Source of the DNA: Membranihabitans maritimus
GTDB taxonomy: Bacteria > Bacteroidota > Bacteroidia > Chitinophagales > Saprospiraceae
DNA length: 64,000 bases
Assembly: GCF_021729145.1 (NCBI RefSeq)
Contig: NZ_JAJSLW010000007.1
Span: forward strand, 75,067-139,066
Reading direction: 5' to 3'
The position numbers were made by a program, and so were the translations under genes. Below the pieces are notes generated by a model. The model had not been told where the DNA came from. It saw only the letters and a list, made by a program, of their open reading frames with translations, and searched no databases. Positions 45,733 to 55,073 of this stretch are shown here, one piece after another. The stretch's first letter is position 1, and each line of letters starts with the position of its first letter.

Positions 45733-47010
45733 ATGTCAAATACTACAATAGAAAACTCTAAGTTAATAGACATAAAAAATATGGAGGAGGCGGCAGATAG
45801 ATTATCTGCCGTTATCCAACATACCCCACTTTATTATAGCGAAATTCTTTCTGAGGAATACGAATGTGACGTCTACCTCAAAAGAGAAGATATGCAAAAA
45901 GTGCGCTCCTATAAAATCAGAGGCGCCTATAATAAAATAGCATCATTATCGGATGAAGAATTGGCAGCAGGAATTGTATGTGCCAGTGCTGGTAACCATG
46001 CACAGGGAGTGGCACTTTCCTGCCAACTAAAAGGCATAAAGGGCACTATTTATATGCCCAGTACCACACCTAGCCAAAAGGTAGAAAAGGTAAAATTCTT
46101 TGGAAAGGATTATGTAGACTTACACCTGGTGGGAGATACCTTCGACGATGCGTATGCATTGGCAATGAAAGATTCTCGTGAAAATGGGAAGACTTTTATA
46201 CACCCGTTTAATGACCCCAAAATCATTGCCGGCCAGGGAACGGTTGGTCTGGAAATTTTAGAATCGATCGGTGATAAAAAGATAGACTATCTATTTCTTC
46301 CCGTAGGCGGTGGTGGACTTGCCAGTGGTGTAGGATCCGTTATGAAACAAAAGAGTCCTGAAACAAGAGTAATTGGTCTGGAACCAGAAGGGGCTCCAGC
46401 CATGTGGGAATCCTTTCGAAGAGGATACCTGGTCAACCTGGAAAAAATTGACCCTTTTGTTGATGGAGCAGCAGTTCGCCAGGTTGGAGACCTTACATAT
46501 CGCATTGCCAAGGAATGCCTTGACGACATAACCTTAATTCCCGAGGGCAAAGTTTGTTCCACTATATTGAAATTGTATAACGAAGAGGCTATAGTCGTGG
46601 AACCTGCCGGAGCATTGAGTCTATCTGCATTAGATTTCTATAAGTATCAAATTAAAGGCAAAACTGTTGTTTGTATCCTCAGCGGAGGGAATAATGACAT
46701 TACCCGAACAGAGGAAATCAAAGAAAAATCACTATTATATGAGGGATTAAAACATTACTTTATTATCAATTTTCCTCAAAGAGCAGGGGCATTAAGAGAC
46801 TTTCTTAATAATGTCTTAGGTCCTAGCGACGATATCGCTTTTTTTGAATATGTCAAAAAAACAAGTAGAGAATCAGGACCCGCAGTAGTAGGAATCGAAT
46901 TGAAAAGTTCTGAAGATTACCAGGGATTAATTCAAAGAATGGATAAATACCAAATAAATTATCAGAATTTAAACGACGACAGCACGCTTTTTGAATTGCT
47001 GATTGGATAG
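45733..47010 (+). CDS. ilvA: Threonine ammonia-lyase (threonine deaminase)
   Basis: PLP enzyme that starts isoleucine synthesis by deaminating threonine to 2-oxobutyrate. 425 residues. PLP lysine K61 in SYKIRGAYN, GNHAQGVAL, and the phosphate-binding GGGG loop in PVGGGGLASGV. One C-terminal ACT-like domain (about 335-425; KHYFIINFPQRAGALRDFLNNVLG) typical of the shorter, biosynthetic form. Last gene of the ilv operon. No leu genes follow in this window. Confidence 0.95.
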   Translation: MSNTTIENSKLIDIKNMEEAADRLSAVIQHTPLYYSEILSEEYECDVYLKREDMQKVRSYKIRGAYNKIASLSDEELAAGIVCASAGNHAQGVALSCQLKGIKGTIYMPSTTPSQKVEKVKFFGKDYVDLHLVGDTFDDAYALAMKDSRENGKTFIHPFNDPKIIAGQGTVGLEILESIGDKKIDYLFLPVGGGGLASGVGSVMKQKSPETRVIGLEPEGAPAMWESFRRGYLVNLEKIDPFVDGAAVRQVGDLTYRIAKECLDDITLIPEGKVCSTILKLYNEEAIVVEPAGALSLSALDFYKYQIKGKTVVCILSGGNNDITRTEEIKEKSLLYEGLKHYFIINFPQRAGALRDFLNNVLGPSDDIAFFEYVKKTSRESGPAVVGIELKSSEDYQGLIQRMDKYQINYQNLNDDSTLFELLIG

Positions 47011-47290
47011 AAGCTATAGTTTTTATCACTCGTAATTTACCTTCCGGAAAGCTAACTAATCTTACATTAATAATTATTTACAACCGGATAATTAACCTGA
47101 TTCCAATGTGTCAACTCAAACATTGTTAAATTGAAGAATTATCCTATACCTTTTATACGAATATATGCCCTTACATTCGTTATTAGCTCACATTTATTAA
47201 CTTCATTGTGATAATTTCCCTGCTTATGTAAAACATTAACATTTTAAAAATATTCTTTAATAATGTTAAATCGTCAAAAAAATAAAAAGC

Positions 47291-47650
47291 ATGAGAAATC
47301 TAATCTTGGCATTCATATTTTGTATTCCGCTAGTTGTGTCTGCTCAAAAAGGAGACAATAACTATAATGTCATTTCAGATGGGATTGTTAAATTGTATAA
47401 TGATAACAAATACACTGAGATTTACAGTCTCTACTCCCCTATGCTAAAGAAATTCCAGTCTCCGGATGAATCCAAAAAATATTTGGATGAAATAAAAGGT
47501 AAGTATGGAAAAATATCAAATAAAAAGTTTGTCAAATTCCAACAAAATTACGGTATTTTCGAATGCCAGGCCGAAAAAGGTAAAGTTAACTTACGGATCT
47601 CACTTGATGAACAGAAACGATTAGTAGCTTTCAATTTTGGACCACAGTAA
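47291..47650 (+). CDS. Small secreted protein with DUF3887-like domain
   Basis: 119 residues. Signal peptide to about 19 (ending VVSAQ). The mature part (DGIVKLYNDNKYTEIYSLYSPMLKKFQSP, LDEIKGKYGKI, FECQAEKGKVNLRISLDEQKRLVAFNF) resembles the NTF2-like DUF3887 domain found in Bacteroidota secreted enzymes and lipoproteins. Function unknown. Convergent with the ABC gene (27 nt between stops). Confidence 0.7.
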   Translation: MRNLILAFIFCIPLVVSAQKGDNNYNVISDGIVKLYNDNKYTEIYSLYSPMLKKFQSPDESKKYLDEIKGKYGKISNKKFVKFQQNYGIFECQAEKGKVNLRISLDEQKRLVAFNFGPQ

Positions 47651-47677
47651 TTTAACGCCAATTTTAAACCCCACTAA

Positions 47678-49063
47678 CTAAATATAAAAAACCTTATCAC
47701 TTATGGCTTCCAACCAATTCGTGTCATGAGAGATTAATAGAATACTGGATTTCGAATTCTCTTGCCACGATAGAACTTTCTTCCAAATATCACTTCGAAG
47801 AGATGTATGTATAGATGAAAAACTTTCATCAAAAATGATAAGGTCTGGTTTAGCAATAAGCATTGATATAACACCCATTCGCTGTACTTCACCCCCTGAG
47901 AGTTCCGATGGGTATTTCTTTAATAAATTATGATTCAACCCAAATTCCCTGGTGAATTGATCAATTAATTCTATCGGGGTTTTGTTTGCCCTGCAAATTT
48001 CCAACAGGGAAGAGTGTATCTTCATCCTGGGATTGAACGCAGTAGAGACTGATTGCGGTAAATATCTAATGTTGAAGCTTTCCTCGAATAAATTGGCCGA
48101 TGCTATTTCTTCATTATCGTTCCAGTATAATTTGCCAAAGTTGTAGGGGACCTCATTTATCAAGGCTCGCGCCAACGTCGTTTTCCCAACTCCGGAAACT
48201 CCGGACAAACCAGTGACTCCGTTTTTGACAATAAAAAAGGTATCGAAGTATAAAAAATCCTTTTCATTCCTTCCTGGTAAAGAAATCTTTAATCCTATAA
48301 CCTTAATCAAAAATTGCGGATCGAATCTGCTTCCATGTGCCGTCATTATTGTCTCTAATGATTTTTTTTGAGAAAGAACCATTTTTTTCTCCTCCGTAAT
48401 TTCATATGGTTCCAGGTCGAACTTTTTCAACAACTCTTTTTCATGGGATATGATAATGAGGCCTATCTTTCGGCGGGAACAAAAATTCAATACAAAGTTT
48501 AAAAGCTTTTCGGAATTAGGAATATCAATATTTGAAGTGACTTCGTCGAGAATCAGGAGTCTTGTCGACCTAATCATAGCGAGTACCACCCCACATCTTT
48601 GTGCCTCTCCTTGAGAGATTTCACTTACCTTCCTATTTATAAATTCTGCAGGTCTTTTTATACCTAAGTAGGATAAAGACTCACAAACCTCATCTATATT
48701 CTTTAATCCACCTTTTTTGGCGTTGGATAAAACGTCTCTGAAATGATGCCCAATACTAAAATATGGATGAAAAATTTTATAGGGATTTTGTCTTACATAC
48801 ATTGGAGCCATTAATTTTTGAACAGATCCAATACCATCATACTTATCCGTCTCTGTATATAGCTCCAGGCTCTCAGCCCTTACATCATACAATTCATTAT
48901 TCAATCCGGCCAACCATTGGGCAAAGGAACTCTTCCCACAACCGGTCGGTCCGGAAATAAAGATTCTGGACCCGGTTGAGATTGAAATTCCTTCCAGAGA
49001 GAAAAGCAATTTATCTCCCAGTTCAAAAGTCAAATTTTTGATCTGTATAATTGCTTCCCTCAC
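47678..49063 (-). CDS. ABC-transporter ATPase with two nucleotide-binding domains, oligopeptide type
   Basis: 461 residues, GTG start at 49063. Two complete ABC domains. NBD1: Walker A SGPTGCGKSSF, Q-loop RQNPY, signature ISQGEAQRC, Walker B LLILDEVTS, SHE. NBD2: Walker A GVSGVGKTTLARAL, LPQSV, LSGGEVQRM, LIIFDESFSS, SHD. The lay-out is that of fused DppD/DppF ATPases of peptide or nickel importers. No permease or binding protein gene is adjacent. It lies 28 nt after the M1 peptidase gene in a tight cassette. Confidence 0.88.
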   Translation of the reverse strand: MREAIIQIKNLTFELGDKLLFSLEGISISTGSRIFISGPTGCGKSSFAQWLAGLNNELYDVRAESLELYTETDKYDGIGSVQKLMAPMYVRQNPYKIFHPYFSIGHHFRDVLSNAKKGGLKNIDEVCESLSYLGIKRPAEFINRKVSEISQGEAQRCGVVLAMIRSTRLLILDEVTSNIDIPNSEKLLNFVLNFCSRRKIGLIIISHEKELLKKFDLEPYEITEEKKMVLSQKKSLETIMTAHGSRFDPQFLIKVIGLKISLPGRNEKDFLYFDTFFIVKNGVTGLSGVSGVGKTTLARALINEVPYNFGKLYWNDNEEIASANLFEESFNIRYLPQSVSTAFNPRMKIHSSLLEICRANKTPIELIDQFTREFGLNHNLLKKYPSELSGGEVQRMGVISMLIAKPDLIIFDESFSSIHTSLRSDIWKKVLSWQENSKSSILLISHDTNWLEAISDKVFYI

Positions 49064-49091
49064 AACAAAACTTTATGTTGATTTTATAGCA

Positions 49092-50942
49092 CTAATTAGA
49101 TTCCCGAGGCCTCCAAATATTATTCTCTCTGTTGATATCAGCCAACCTCCCACTAGCATCAATTTCAATCGATTTGATCTCTCCCAAGTTACCATCCACT
49201 GTGAAAATATAATATGGCTCTACCCAGGGCCAGTCCTCTGCATGAGTTAGTTGAAGATTCCGGTCTTTTTCTTTTTGCCCTCTCATGATACGCAAAGGGA
49301 TATTAACGACCTCCAGACTTTCATCCCGATAGGTTATATACACATCTAACGGCATAGGCATTAAACCTTGCCTACTCAGTTGAATAGCTATTGTATTAGG
49401 ATCTTCGGAATAAACACTATCGATACTGTAATCAATGGTTTTAGTAGAATTCACCCAGTATTCTTTATACCAATCAAGCTCCAGGCCTGAAGTTTTCTCA
49501 AAAATGCGAATTACATCATTTGGTTTAGGATGCTTGAACTTCCAATCTTCAAAGTATTTTTTGAATGCAATATCAAAATGATCTTTACCTACTATATATT
49601 CTAATTGATTTAAAAAGATTGCTCCCTTTACATAAGAAGCAATCGAATATGCATAATTCGTATTAAAGTGATCAGAATGTGTGGTCAATGGTTCTTCTAA
49701 TCCACTTTCGGCTAATTTAGCATAACTGTTGTACGTCAAAATAAAGGGGTTTTCTATCTGTTTACCCGGTAGCATCTCCTCCCCTTTTAAATAATTCATA
49801 ACTATCGACGAGGTATAAGAAGTAAATCCCTCGTCCATCCACGCATAAAGACTCTCATTTGTAGCGAGAGCCATCTGATACCAGGAATGCATCAATTCAT
49901 GCACACTCACCCCGGTCAAACTGCTAATTGAACGATGTCCTGTAATCAAAGTTGCCATCGGGTATTCCATACCTCCATCCCCTCCTTGAATAAAAGCATA
50001 CGTAGGGTAAGGATATTTTCCATATTTTTCACTTACGAAACCAAATACTTTTGCCATTTTCGATGGCAATTCTTTCCATGCTCTCGTTTCACTACCAGGT
50101 TGATAGAAAAAATGCATTTGCGTCCCGTCATCCGCCTCCATTTTCTCATGAACGTAATCGGGATCTGCAGCCCACACAAAGTCGTGTACATCCTCAGCTA
50201 TAAAATGCCATGAAATTTGGTCTTTCCCAGAATGATCCACAGAATGGTCAGAATAACCATAACCTATTTCACTGCTATTCTGCAATATTCCGGAAGCCGC
50301 TACAAGGTAGGTTGGGTCAATATTAATGGTCACATCAAAATTACCCCAAACCCCGTGAAACTCTCTCCCAACATACGGATTGGAATGCCAACCCTGTTCA
50401 TCATATTCGCATACCTTAGGATACCATTGGCTCATACTATACCGAACCCCCTCCAAGTTATCCCTTCCGGATCTGCGAATCTGCTTAGGTACCTGAGACG
50501 CAAATTCCATAACAAGTTCCGTCGTATGTCCGGGAAGTATAGGTTCTGCCAATTCAACTTCCAGAATAGTCCCATCAACCAGGAAATTTGCATTCTCCCC
50601 GTCTTGTCGTAGGGATTTTATTTTGTGATAACCAATTTCTCTGTTAGACAATTTGGAAATCCGATCCATGACTCTGGAATCAGGGTCTGCTATGGTTCGG
50701 GAACGTACATCCATCATACTTCCAGGTTGAAATGCATTGAAGTACAGATGATAAAACACTGAATGCAATGTATCCGGTGAATTATTAGAATATAATACGG
50801 TCTGCTTTCCTTCAAATTGATTTTGTTCAACATCCATATCTATATTCATGGTATAATCCACAGACTGTTGCCAATAACATTGGCCTCTAGCAAACACCAT
50901 TCCCTGAATCATTAGGATGCCCAGGAAGAAAATTTTAATCAT
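49092..50942 (-). CDS. Secreted M1-family metallopeptidase
   Basis: 616 residues with a signal peptide (about 1-20, MVFARGQ). The N-terminal saddle (FEGKQTVLYSNNSPDTLHSVFYHLYFN) and catalytic domain with HELMH (about 345-349) and Glu in DEGFTSY about 20 residues later, GGDGGMEYPMATLI carrying the exopeptidase-type Glu, and the Tyr region YSIASYVKGAIFL. M1 enzymes are zinc aminopeptidases. ATG 50942 overlaps the upstream CPBP gene by 8 nt. Confidence 0.92.
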   Translation of the reverse strand: MIKIFFLGILMIQGMVFARGQCYWQQSVDYTMNIDMDVEQNQFEGKQTVLYSNNSPDTLHSVFYHLYFNAFQPGSMMDVRSRTIADPDSRVMDRISKLSNREIGYHKIKSLRQDGENANFLVDGTILEVELAEPILPGHTTELVMEFASQVPKQIRRSGRDNLEGVRYSMSQWYPKVCEYDEQGWHSNPYVGREFHGVWGNFDVTINIDPTYLVAASGILQNSSEIGYGYSDHSVDHSGKDQISWHFIAEDVHDFVWAADPDYVHEKMEADDGTQMHFFYQPGSETRAWKELPSKMAKVFGFVSEKYGKYPYPTYAFIQGGDGGMEYPMATLITGHRSISSLTGVSVHELMHSWYQMALATNESLYAWMDEGFTSYTSSIVMNYLKGEEMLPGKQIENPFILTYNSYAKLAESGLEEPLTTHSDHFNTNYAYSIASYVKGAIFLNQLEYIVGKDHFDIAFKKYFEDWKFKHPKPNDVIRIFEKTSGLELDWYKEYWVNSTKTIDYSIDSVYSEDPNTIAIQLSRQGLMPMPLDVYITYRDESLEVVNIPLRIMRGQKEKDRNLQLTHAEDWPWVEPYYIFTVDGNLGEIKSIEIDASGRLADINRENNIWRPRESN

Positions 50943-51867
50943 ATCTTTCAGAATTTATGTGAGTATTTGTTCGAATTTGTCCAAATAGATAATTGAAAGA
51001 AGGCCACTTGAACACCCTTCTGAATAATATTAAGATCAAGGCCATCACCGCAAGATTGGATATTACCGATATATAAGTAAGATCTTCAGAAGCTTTCATA
51101 AATAGGGCGGGTGTACCTGCCATGACTGAATCTTCATATCCTACAAATAAAAAAGCAAATAAATTATTAATATAGTGTACTCCTAATGGGATTTCCAATC
51201 CATCATCCATTATTGTAATAATACCAAAAAACAGGCCCATTCCAATATAAAGGCTCATGGATTTAAATAATCCATATTCTGCCACTTCCGGATTTCCAAA
51301 ATGCAACAAACCAAATAACATGGATGTAGCAAATATCGGTATCCATCTGAATTTGGAAATTAGTCCAAACTGTTGGAGTAGATATCCTCTTAGCATCAAT
51401 TCCTCCGCTGAGGTCTGAATCGGCAAAATCAGAAGACCTAACAGTAAACACATGAAAAACGGTATTGGATCAAATTGTAGCGTATATACCGAGGGATCAG
51501 ACAGATACCCCACGACCTCCATTAAGATCAATACGGATAACCATAGACCCATTCCAATCCACATTCGTTTCCACCGGAATTTGCCACCTCCGGTAAGGAC
51601 AGATAAAATAGGCCTTTTGTGAACGTATTTAGTACCGACAAAAATACCAATGATAAAACCCGCAAAAACAAATAACATAAGTGCAAAACCAATAGGACCT
51701 GTATATCCCATTAATTCTTCCTGACTCAATCCATTAATTACTGTATAGATCAATAAAGGAATAGATGTTATGAAATAAAATGCGAGCGATATTACAAATG
51801 TAATTGTAAAATCGAGTAAGCTGTTCTTACCTTTCTCCCTGGCATTTTGATAAAACTTTGTACGCAC
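50935..51867 (-). CDS. CPBP-family intramembrane glutamic protease
   Basis: 310 residues, GTG start at 51867, with eight or so hydrophobic helices. The CPBP/Abi motifs are present: EELMLRGYLL (about 157-166), LLFGLLHFGNPE and GVHYINNLFAFL. The family includes CAAX prenyl proteases and bacteriocin immunity or maturation proteases. It heads a compact operon with an M1 peptidase and an ABC ATPase. Upstream region is shared with the divergent DUF6580 gene. Confidence 0.9.
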   Translation of the reverse strand: MRTKFYQNAREKGKNSLLDFTITFVISLAFYFITSIPLLIYTVINGLSQEELMGYTGPIGFALMLFVFAGFIIGIFVGTKYVHKRPILSVLTGGGKFRWKRMWIGMGLWLSVLILMEVVGYLSDPSVYTLQFDPIPFFMCLLLGLLILPIQTSAEELMLRGYLLQQFGLISKFRWIPIFATSMLFGLLHFGNPEVAEYGLFKSMSLYIGMGLFFGIITIMDDGLEIPLGVHYINNLFAFLFVGYEDSVMAGTPALFMKASEDLTYISVISNLAVMALILILFRRVFKWPSFNYLFGQIRTNTHINSERYD

Positions 51868-52017
51868 TTTCTTTCGCCTGATTTATTTTTACAAAACCAA
51901 ATTATTTCTTGACATAAAAGACTTTTATATCAAGATTCAATGAAATTAAGAAACGAAGATAAAACTTTTCGCTGAATGCTTATTTGATCTTCACTTTTAA
52001 CTCACTTGGCTGCACTC

Positions 52018-52032
52018 TTAACATTTTGTTAA
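52018..52032. repeat. 15-bp inverted repeat in the CPBP/DUF6580 intergenic region
   Basis: TTAACA-TTT-TGTTAA, perfect 6-bp arms with a 3-nt spacer. It lies 136 nt upstream of the DUF6580 start and 151 nt from the CPBP start, so it may be a protein site for either gene; AT-rich inverted repeats arise by chance. Confidence 0.3.
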
Positions 52033-52091
52033 TAACAGGAACTCGAAACAATGTAATGATAACAGTTAGAACCGGATTTTTGAAAGTAAAA

Positions 52092-52122
52092 TTGTGAAGG
52101 TTTAAAATAAATAGTAACTTTG
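52092..52122 (+). promoter_or_regulatory. Promoter of the DUF6580 gene
   Basis: TTG (52092-52094), 20-nt spacer, TAACTTTG (52115-52122): close match to the Bacteroidota consensus on the plus strand, 31 nt before the ATG at 52154. Confidence 0.65.
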
Positions 52123-52153
52123 AATACTACATAGTTTAAAATCAAGTTATTCA

Positions 52154-52714
52154 ATGAAATCTAGTCACCAAAAACTTCTACTAATTTCGACAATAATCTT
52201 ATTAGTTTTTGCGAGATTGCTTCCTCATCCTCCTAATTTCACACCTTTGGGGGGAATAGCAATTTTAGGAGGGTGCTATTTTGGTAAATCATATCTGAAA
52301 TATCTAATACCATTAATAGCATTCTACATTTCAGATCTATTAGTAAGCAATTTACTGTTTAAATCTTTTTATCCTGACCAGTCTTTTGTTTTCTTTAGTA
52401 GCCATATGATCTGGAATTATATCGCGATCATTATTATTGTGTTTATCTCAACTTTATTTTTAAAGAATAAAAACTTCAAAAATATTTTGGGAACTTCCCT
52501 GGCAGGAGCTGTGGTCTTTTTTATTATCAGCAATTTCGGTACCTGGATGGCAGGGACAATGTATTCCAAAGATTTTTCAGGTTTAATGACTTGCTACTTT
52601 GCAGGACTTCCATTCTTACACAATACCGTTTCATCATTTGTTCTCTTTAGCGCTGCAGGCTACGGTATTATTGAATATGGACATCAACTATTGGGAAAAA
52701 AAGTACTTTCGTAA
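52154..52714 (+). CDS. DUF6580-family membrane protein (putative transporter component)
   Basis: 186 residues with five or six hydrophobic helices, no obvious signal. Signature text RLLPHPPNFTPLGGIAILGG near the start and FLHNTVSSFVLFSAAGYG near the end are characteristic of DUF6580, a family described as putative transport proteins with an ECF S-component-like look. One Cys lies in GGCYFGK. It is convergent with the cobalamin adenosyltransferase gene, 25 nt away. A link to vitamin uptake is a hypothesis based on fold resemblance and neighbourhood. Confidence 0.8.
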   Translation: MKSSHQKLLLISTIILLVFARLLPHPPNFTPLGGIAILGGCYFGKSYLKYLIPLIAFYISDLLVSNLLFKSFYPDQSFVFFSSHMIWNYIAIIIIVFISTLFLKNKNFKNILGTSLAGAVVFFIISNFGTWMAGTMYSKDFSGLMTCYFAGLPFLHNTVSSFVLFSAAGYGIIEYGHQLLGKKVLS

Positions 52715-52739
52715 TATCAAGAATTAACTACTGATTTTT

Positions 52740-53297
52740 TTATTCACCAGTCCATTTCTCCTCTGGTATATCCCATTTATAAGCAATATACCTTGAAAGA
52801 GTAAAAAGGAAGTCTGACATTCTATTCAGGTATTGGATGTAAAGAGGATTAATAGACTCTACCTCTCCCAATTCCACTACTTTACGTTCGGCTCTTCTGC
52901 AAACCGTCCTACAGATGTGACACATTGAAATTACCGGGTGTCCTCCTGGGAGTATAAAGTTTTTCAGGGGTTCCAACTCGCGGTCCATTTCATCAATCAA
53001 CTCTTCCAGTAATTCAATTGAGATTTCTTTTAGTTCAGGCAAACTTCCTTTGTACTTGTTAGCATCAGCAGCCAGGATAGAACCCAAATTAAACAATTCG
53101 ATATTTATTGCGTGAAGATGGGCTGTATATTTTTCTTCGAAGTACTCTGCTTTCAATTGATCCTTTAAATGCCCAATAAATGCATTTAATTCATCGACAT
53201 TACCATAAGCATCTACTTTTATATTGGACTTTGAAACTGAAGTTCCACCCAGTAATTTCGTTCGTCCGGTATCTCCTCTTTTCGTATAGATCTTCAT
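52740..53297 (-). CDS. PduO-type cob(I)alamin adenosyltransferase
   Basis: 185 residues from ATG 53297 (MKIYTKRGDTG), which is the family start; a 39-codon longer in-frame start is artefactual because it lies in gatC. Conserved: KRGDTGRTKLLGGTSVSKSNIKVDAYGNVDELNAFIG (ATP site), FILPGGHP, CRTVCRRAERKVVEL, YLNRMSDFLFTLSRY. It makes adenosylcobalamin for mutases; MeaB at 15898-16857 indicates a methylmalonyl-CoA mutase as user. It starts 1 nt after gatC, so it is co-transcribed. Confidence 0.95.
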   Translation of the reverse strand: MKIYTKRGDTGRTKLLGGTSVSKSNIKVDAYGNVDELNAFIGHLKDQLKAEYFEEKYTAHLHAINIELFNLGSILAADANKYKGSLPELKEISIELLEELIDEMDRELEPLKNFILPGGHPVISMCHICRTVCRRAERKVVELGEVESINPLYIQYLNRMSDFLFTLSRYIAYKWDIPEEKWTGE

Positions 53298-53298
53298 A

Positions 53299-53595
53299 CT
53301 AATCTTTGTGGATGACTTTGGGTACCGTAAAATAGCGATCCTCCGTAGAAGGTCCATTTTGCAAAGCTTTCTCGATCTGGATTGACTCCCTTGGAACATC
53401 TTCTCGCCATCCATTGACTACATCGGTAATATGACGTAGCGGTTCAACCGAATCCAGATCCAATTCTTGCAACTTATCGAACATTCCGACGATGGACTCC
53501 AAATCCTTTTTTATTTCCTCTCGTTCGCTGTCACTGAGCTCTAGTTTACTTAGTTTTTCCAGCTTCCTAATTTCCCAATCCTGTATCTCTTTCAT
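53299..53595 (-). CDS. gatC: Asp-tRNA(Asn)/Glu-tRNA(Gln) amidotransferase subunit GatC
   Basis: 98 residues of the GatC family: the N-terminal KLEKLSKLELSDSEREEIKKDLESI, then MFDKLQELDLDSVEPLRHI and the C-terminal DRYFTVPKVI. GatC holds GatA and GatB together in the transamidase that forms Gln-tRNA or Asn-tRNA. The usual gatA/gatB genes are not adjacent. It precedes the cobalamin adenosyltransferase gene by 1 nt. Confidence 0.93.
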   Translation of the reverse strand: MKEIQDWEIRKLEKLSKLELSDSEREEIKKDLESIVGMFDKLQELDLDSVEPLRHITDVVNGWREDVPRESIQIEKALQNGPSTEDRYFTVPKVIHKD

Positions 53596-53777
53596 TTACT
53601 ATTAAAAATTAAAGTTAATAGTCAAAAATATAAAATGTTGATCAAAGAATGGAAATTAGGCTAATTTACTTTGCGATGGTTGGATTCAGGCTAAAATTGG
53701 TTCAGTGGGAAAGATAAATAAATGAGTAATAAGGGCAGAGTATTTCAATTTATTTATATTTTAGTCCTTCGTAAAAA

Positions 53778-54404
53778 ATGGAAAAAGTATTTCACATCGC
53801 AGTAGCCGGAAATATTGGTGCCGGAAAAACCACCCTCACTACCAGTCTATCCAAGTATTTCGGTTGGAAAGCCCATTATGAAAGTACAGAAAACAACCCT
53901 TATCTTATCGACTTTTACGAAGATATGAAACGATGGGCTTTTAATTTGCAAATCTATTTCCTTAACTCCCGTTATCAGCAAATTCTAAAAATCCAACAAG
54001 GAGAAAATACAGTTATTCAGGATCGTACCATTTATGAAGATGCATTTATTTTCGCTCCTAATCTCCATGAAATTGGGCTAATGTCAACCCGTGATTTTAA
54101 TAATTACAAAGGACTGTTCGACACTATGACATCCTATATCTCTCCTCCGGATCTTTTAATTTACATTAAAGCAGGAATTCCTACGCTCGTATCGCATATT
54201 CAGGACCGCGGCAGAGAATATGAAGGGAATATGAGTTTGGATTATTTAAAAAAATTAAATAAACGTTACGAAGATTGGATTTTAAGTTATAATGAAGGAC
54301 CTTTGTTAGTTATTAATGCTGATGAATTGGACTTCAAAAATGACCCCGAAGATCTGGGGGAAGTAATAGATAAAGTTTCCAGTCAATTACATGGTTTGTT
54401 TTAA
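53778..54404 (+). CDS. Deoxynucleoside kinase
   Basis: 208 residues of the dNK/dCK family: P-loop GNIGAGKTT (10-18), ENNPYLIDFYEDMKRWAF, QDRTIYEDAFIFA (ERS/DRY-like motif) and DRGREYE as the LID region. It phosphorylates deoxynucleosides in salvage; deoxyadenosine/deoxyguanosine/deoxycytidine preference cannot be told. The next gene, YggS, starts 9 nt after its stop. Confidence 0.93.
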   Translation: MEKVFHIAVAGNIGAGKTTLTTSLSKYFGWKAHYESTENNPYLIDFYEDMKRWAFNLQIYFLNSRYQQILKIQQGENTVIQDRTIYEDAFIFAPNLHEIGLMSTRDFNNYKGLFDTMTSYISPPDLLIYIKAGIPTLVSHIQDRGREYEGNMSLDYLKKLNKRYEDWILSYNEGPLLVINADELDFKNDPEDLGEVIDKVSSQLHGLF

Positions 54405-54413
54405 TAATGTGAG

Positions 54414-55073
54414 ATGAATTATTCCGAAATTAAAGAATCACTTTCCGAAAAAAAAGTAGAGCTTGTTGCAGTATCCAAAACCCACGGTGTCGACAAAATT
54501 AAAAAATTATATGATAGCGGTCAAAGGATATTCGGGGAGAATAAAGTTCAGGAACTAATCGAAAAGAAAGACTTATTACCCCAAGATATTCAATGGCACA
54601 TGATAGGCCATTTGCAATCCAATAAAGTAAAATACATAGCTCCTTTTATAAGCCTTATACATAGCCTGGATCGGTTAAAACTGGCTAAAGAGATCAATAA
54701 AGAAGCAAGGAAAAACGACCGGATTATTCCGTGTTTACTTCAGGTACGAATAGCCAAAGAAGATACAAAATTTGGGGTGCCTCCTTCCGACATACATTCT
54801 TTTATGCAAAAATATAAAGAACGTAATTATTCATTTATCAAAATTGCAGGTGTCATGGGAATGGCTACATTCACAAAAGACATTGCTCAAATAAAAGCTG
54901 AATTTGATCAATTAACTACCATTTTTGAAACTATAAAAAAGGAGCATTTCCCCGGCAATGAGGACTTTCGAATCAAAAGTATGGGAATGTCAGGAGACTA
55001 TAAATTAGCTATTGAATGTGGAAGTAATATGGTCAGGATCGGTAGTTTGATATTTGGCTCCCGTAATTATTGA
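54414..55073 (+). CDS. YggS-family PLP-binding homeostasis protein
   Basis: 219 residues. PLP lysine K22 in AVSKTHG; FGENKVQELIEK, WHMIGHLQSNKV, HSLDRLKLA, the RIAKEDTKFG segment and the C-terminal SMGMSGDYKLAIECGSNMVRIGSLIFG are all diagnostic. It controls pyridoxal phosphate pools. It follows the kinase by 9 nt; its 3' end overlaps the convergent T9SS cargo gene by 7 nt. Confidence 0.95.
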   Translation: MNYSEIKESLSEKKVELVAVSKTHGVDKIKKLYDSGQRIFGENKVQELIEKKDLLPQDIQWHMIGHLQSNKVKYIAPFISLIHSLDRLKLAKEINKEARKNDRIIPCLLQVRIAKEDTKFGVPPSDIHSFMQKYKERNYSFIKIAGVMGMATFTKDIAQIKAEFDQLTTIFETIKKEHFPGNEDFRIKSMGMSGDYKLAIECGSNMVRIGSLIFGSRNY

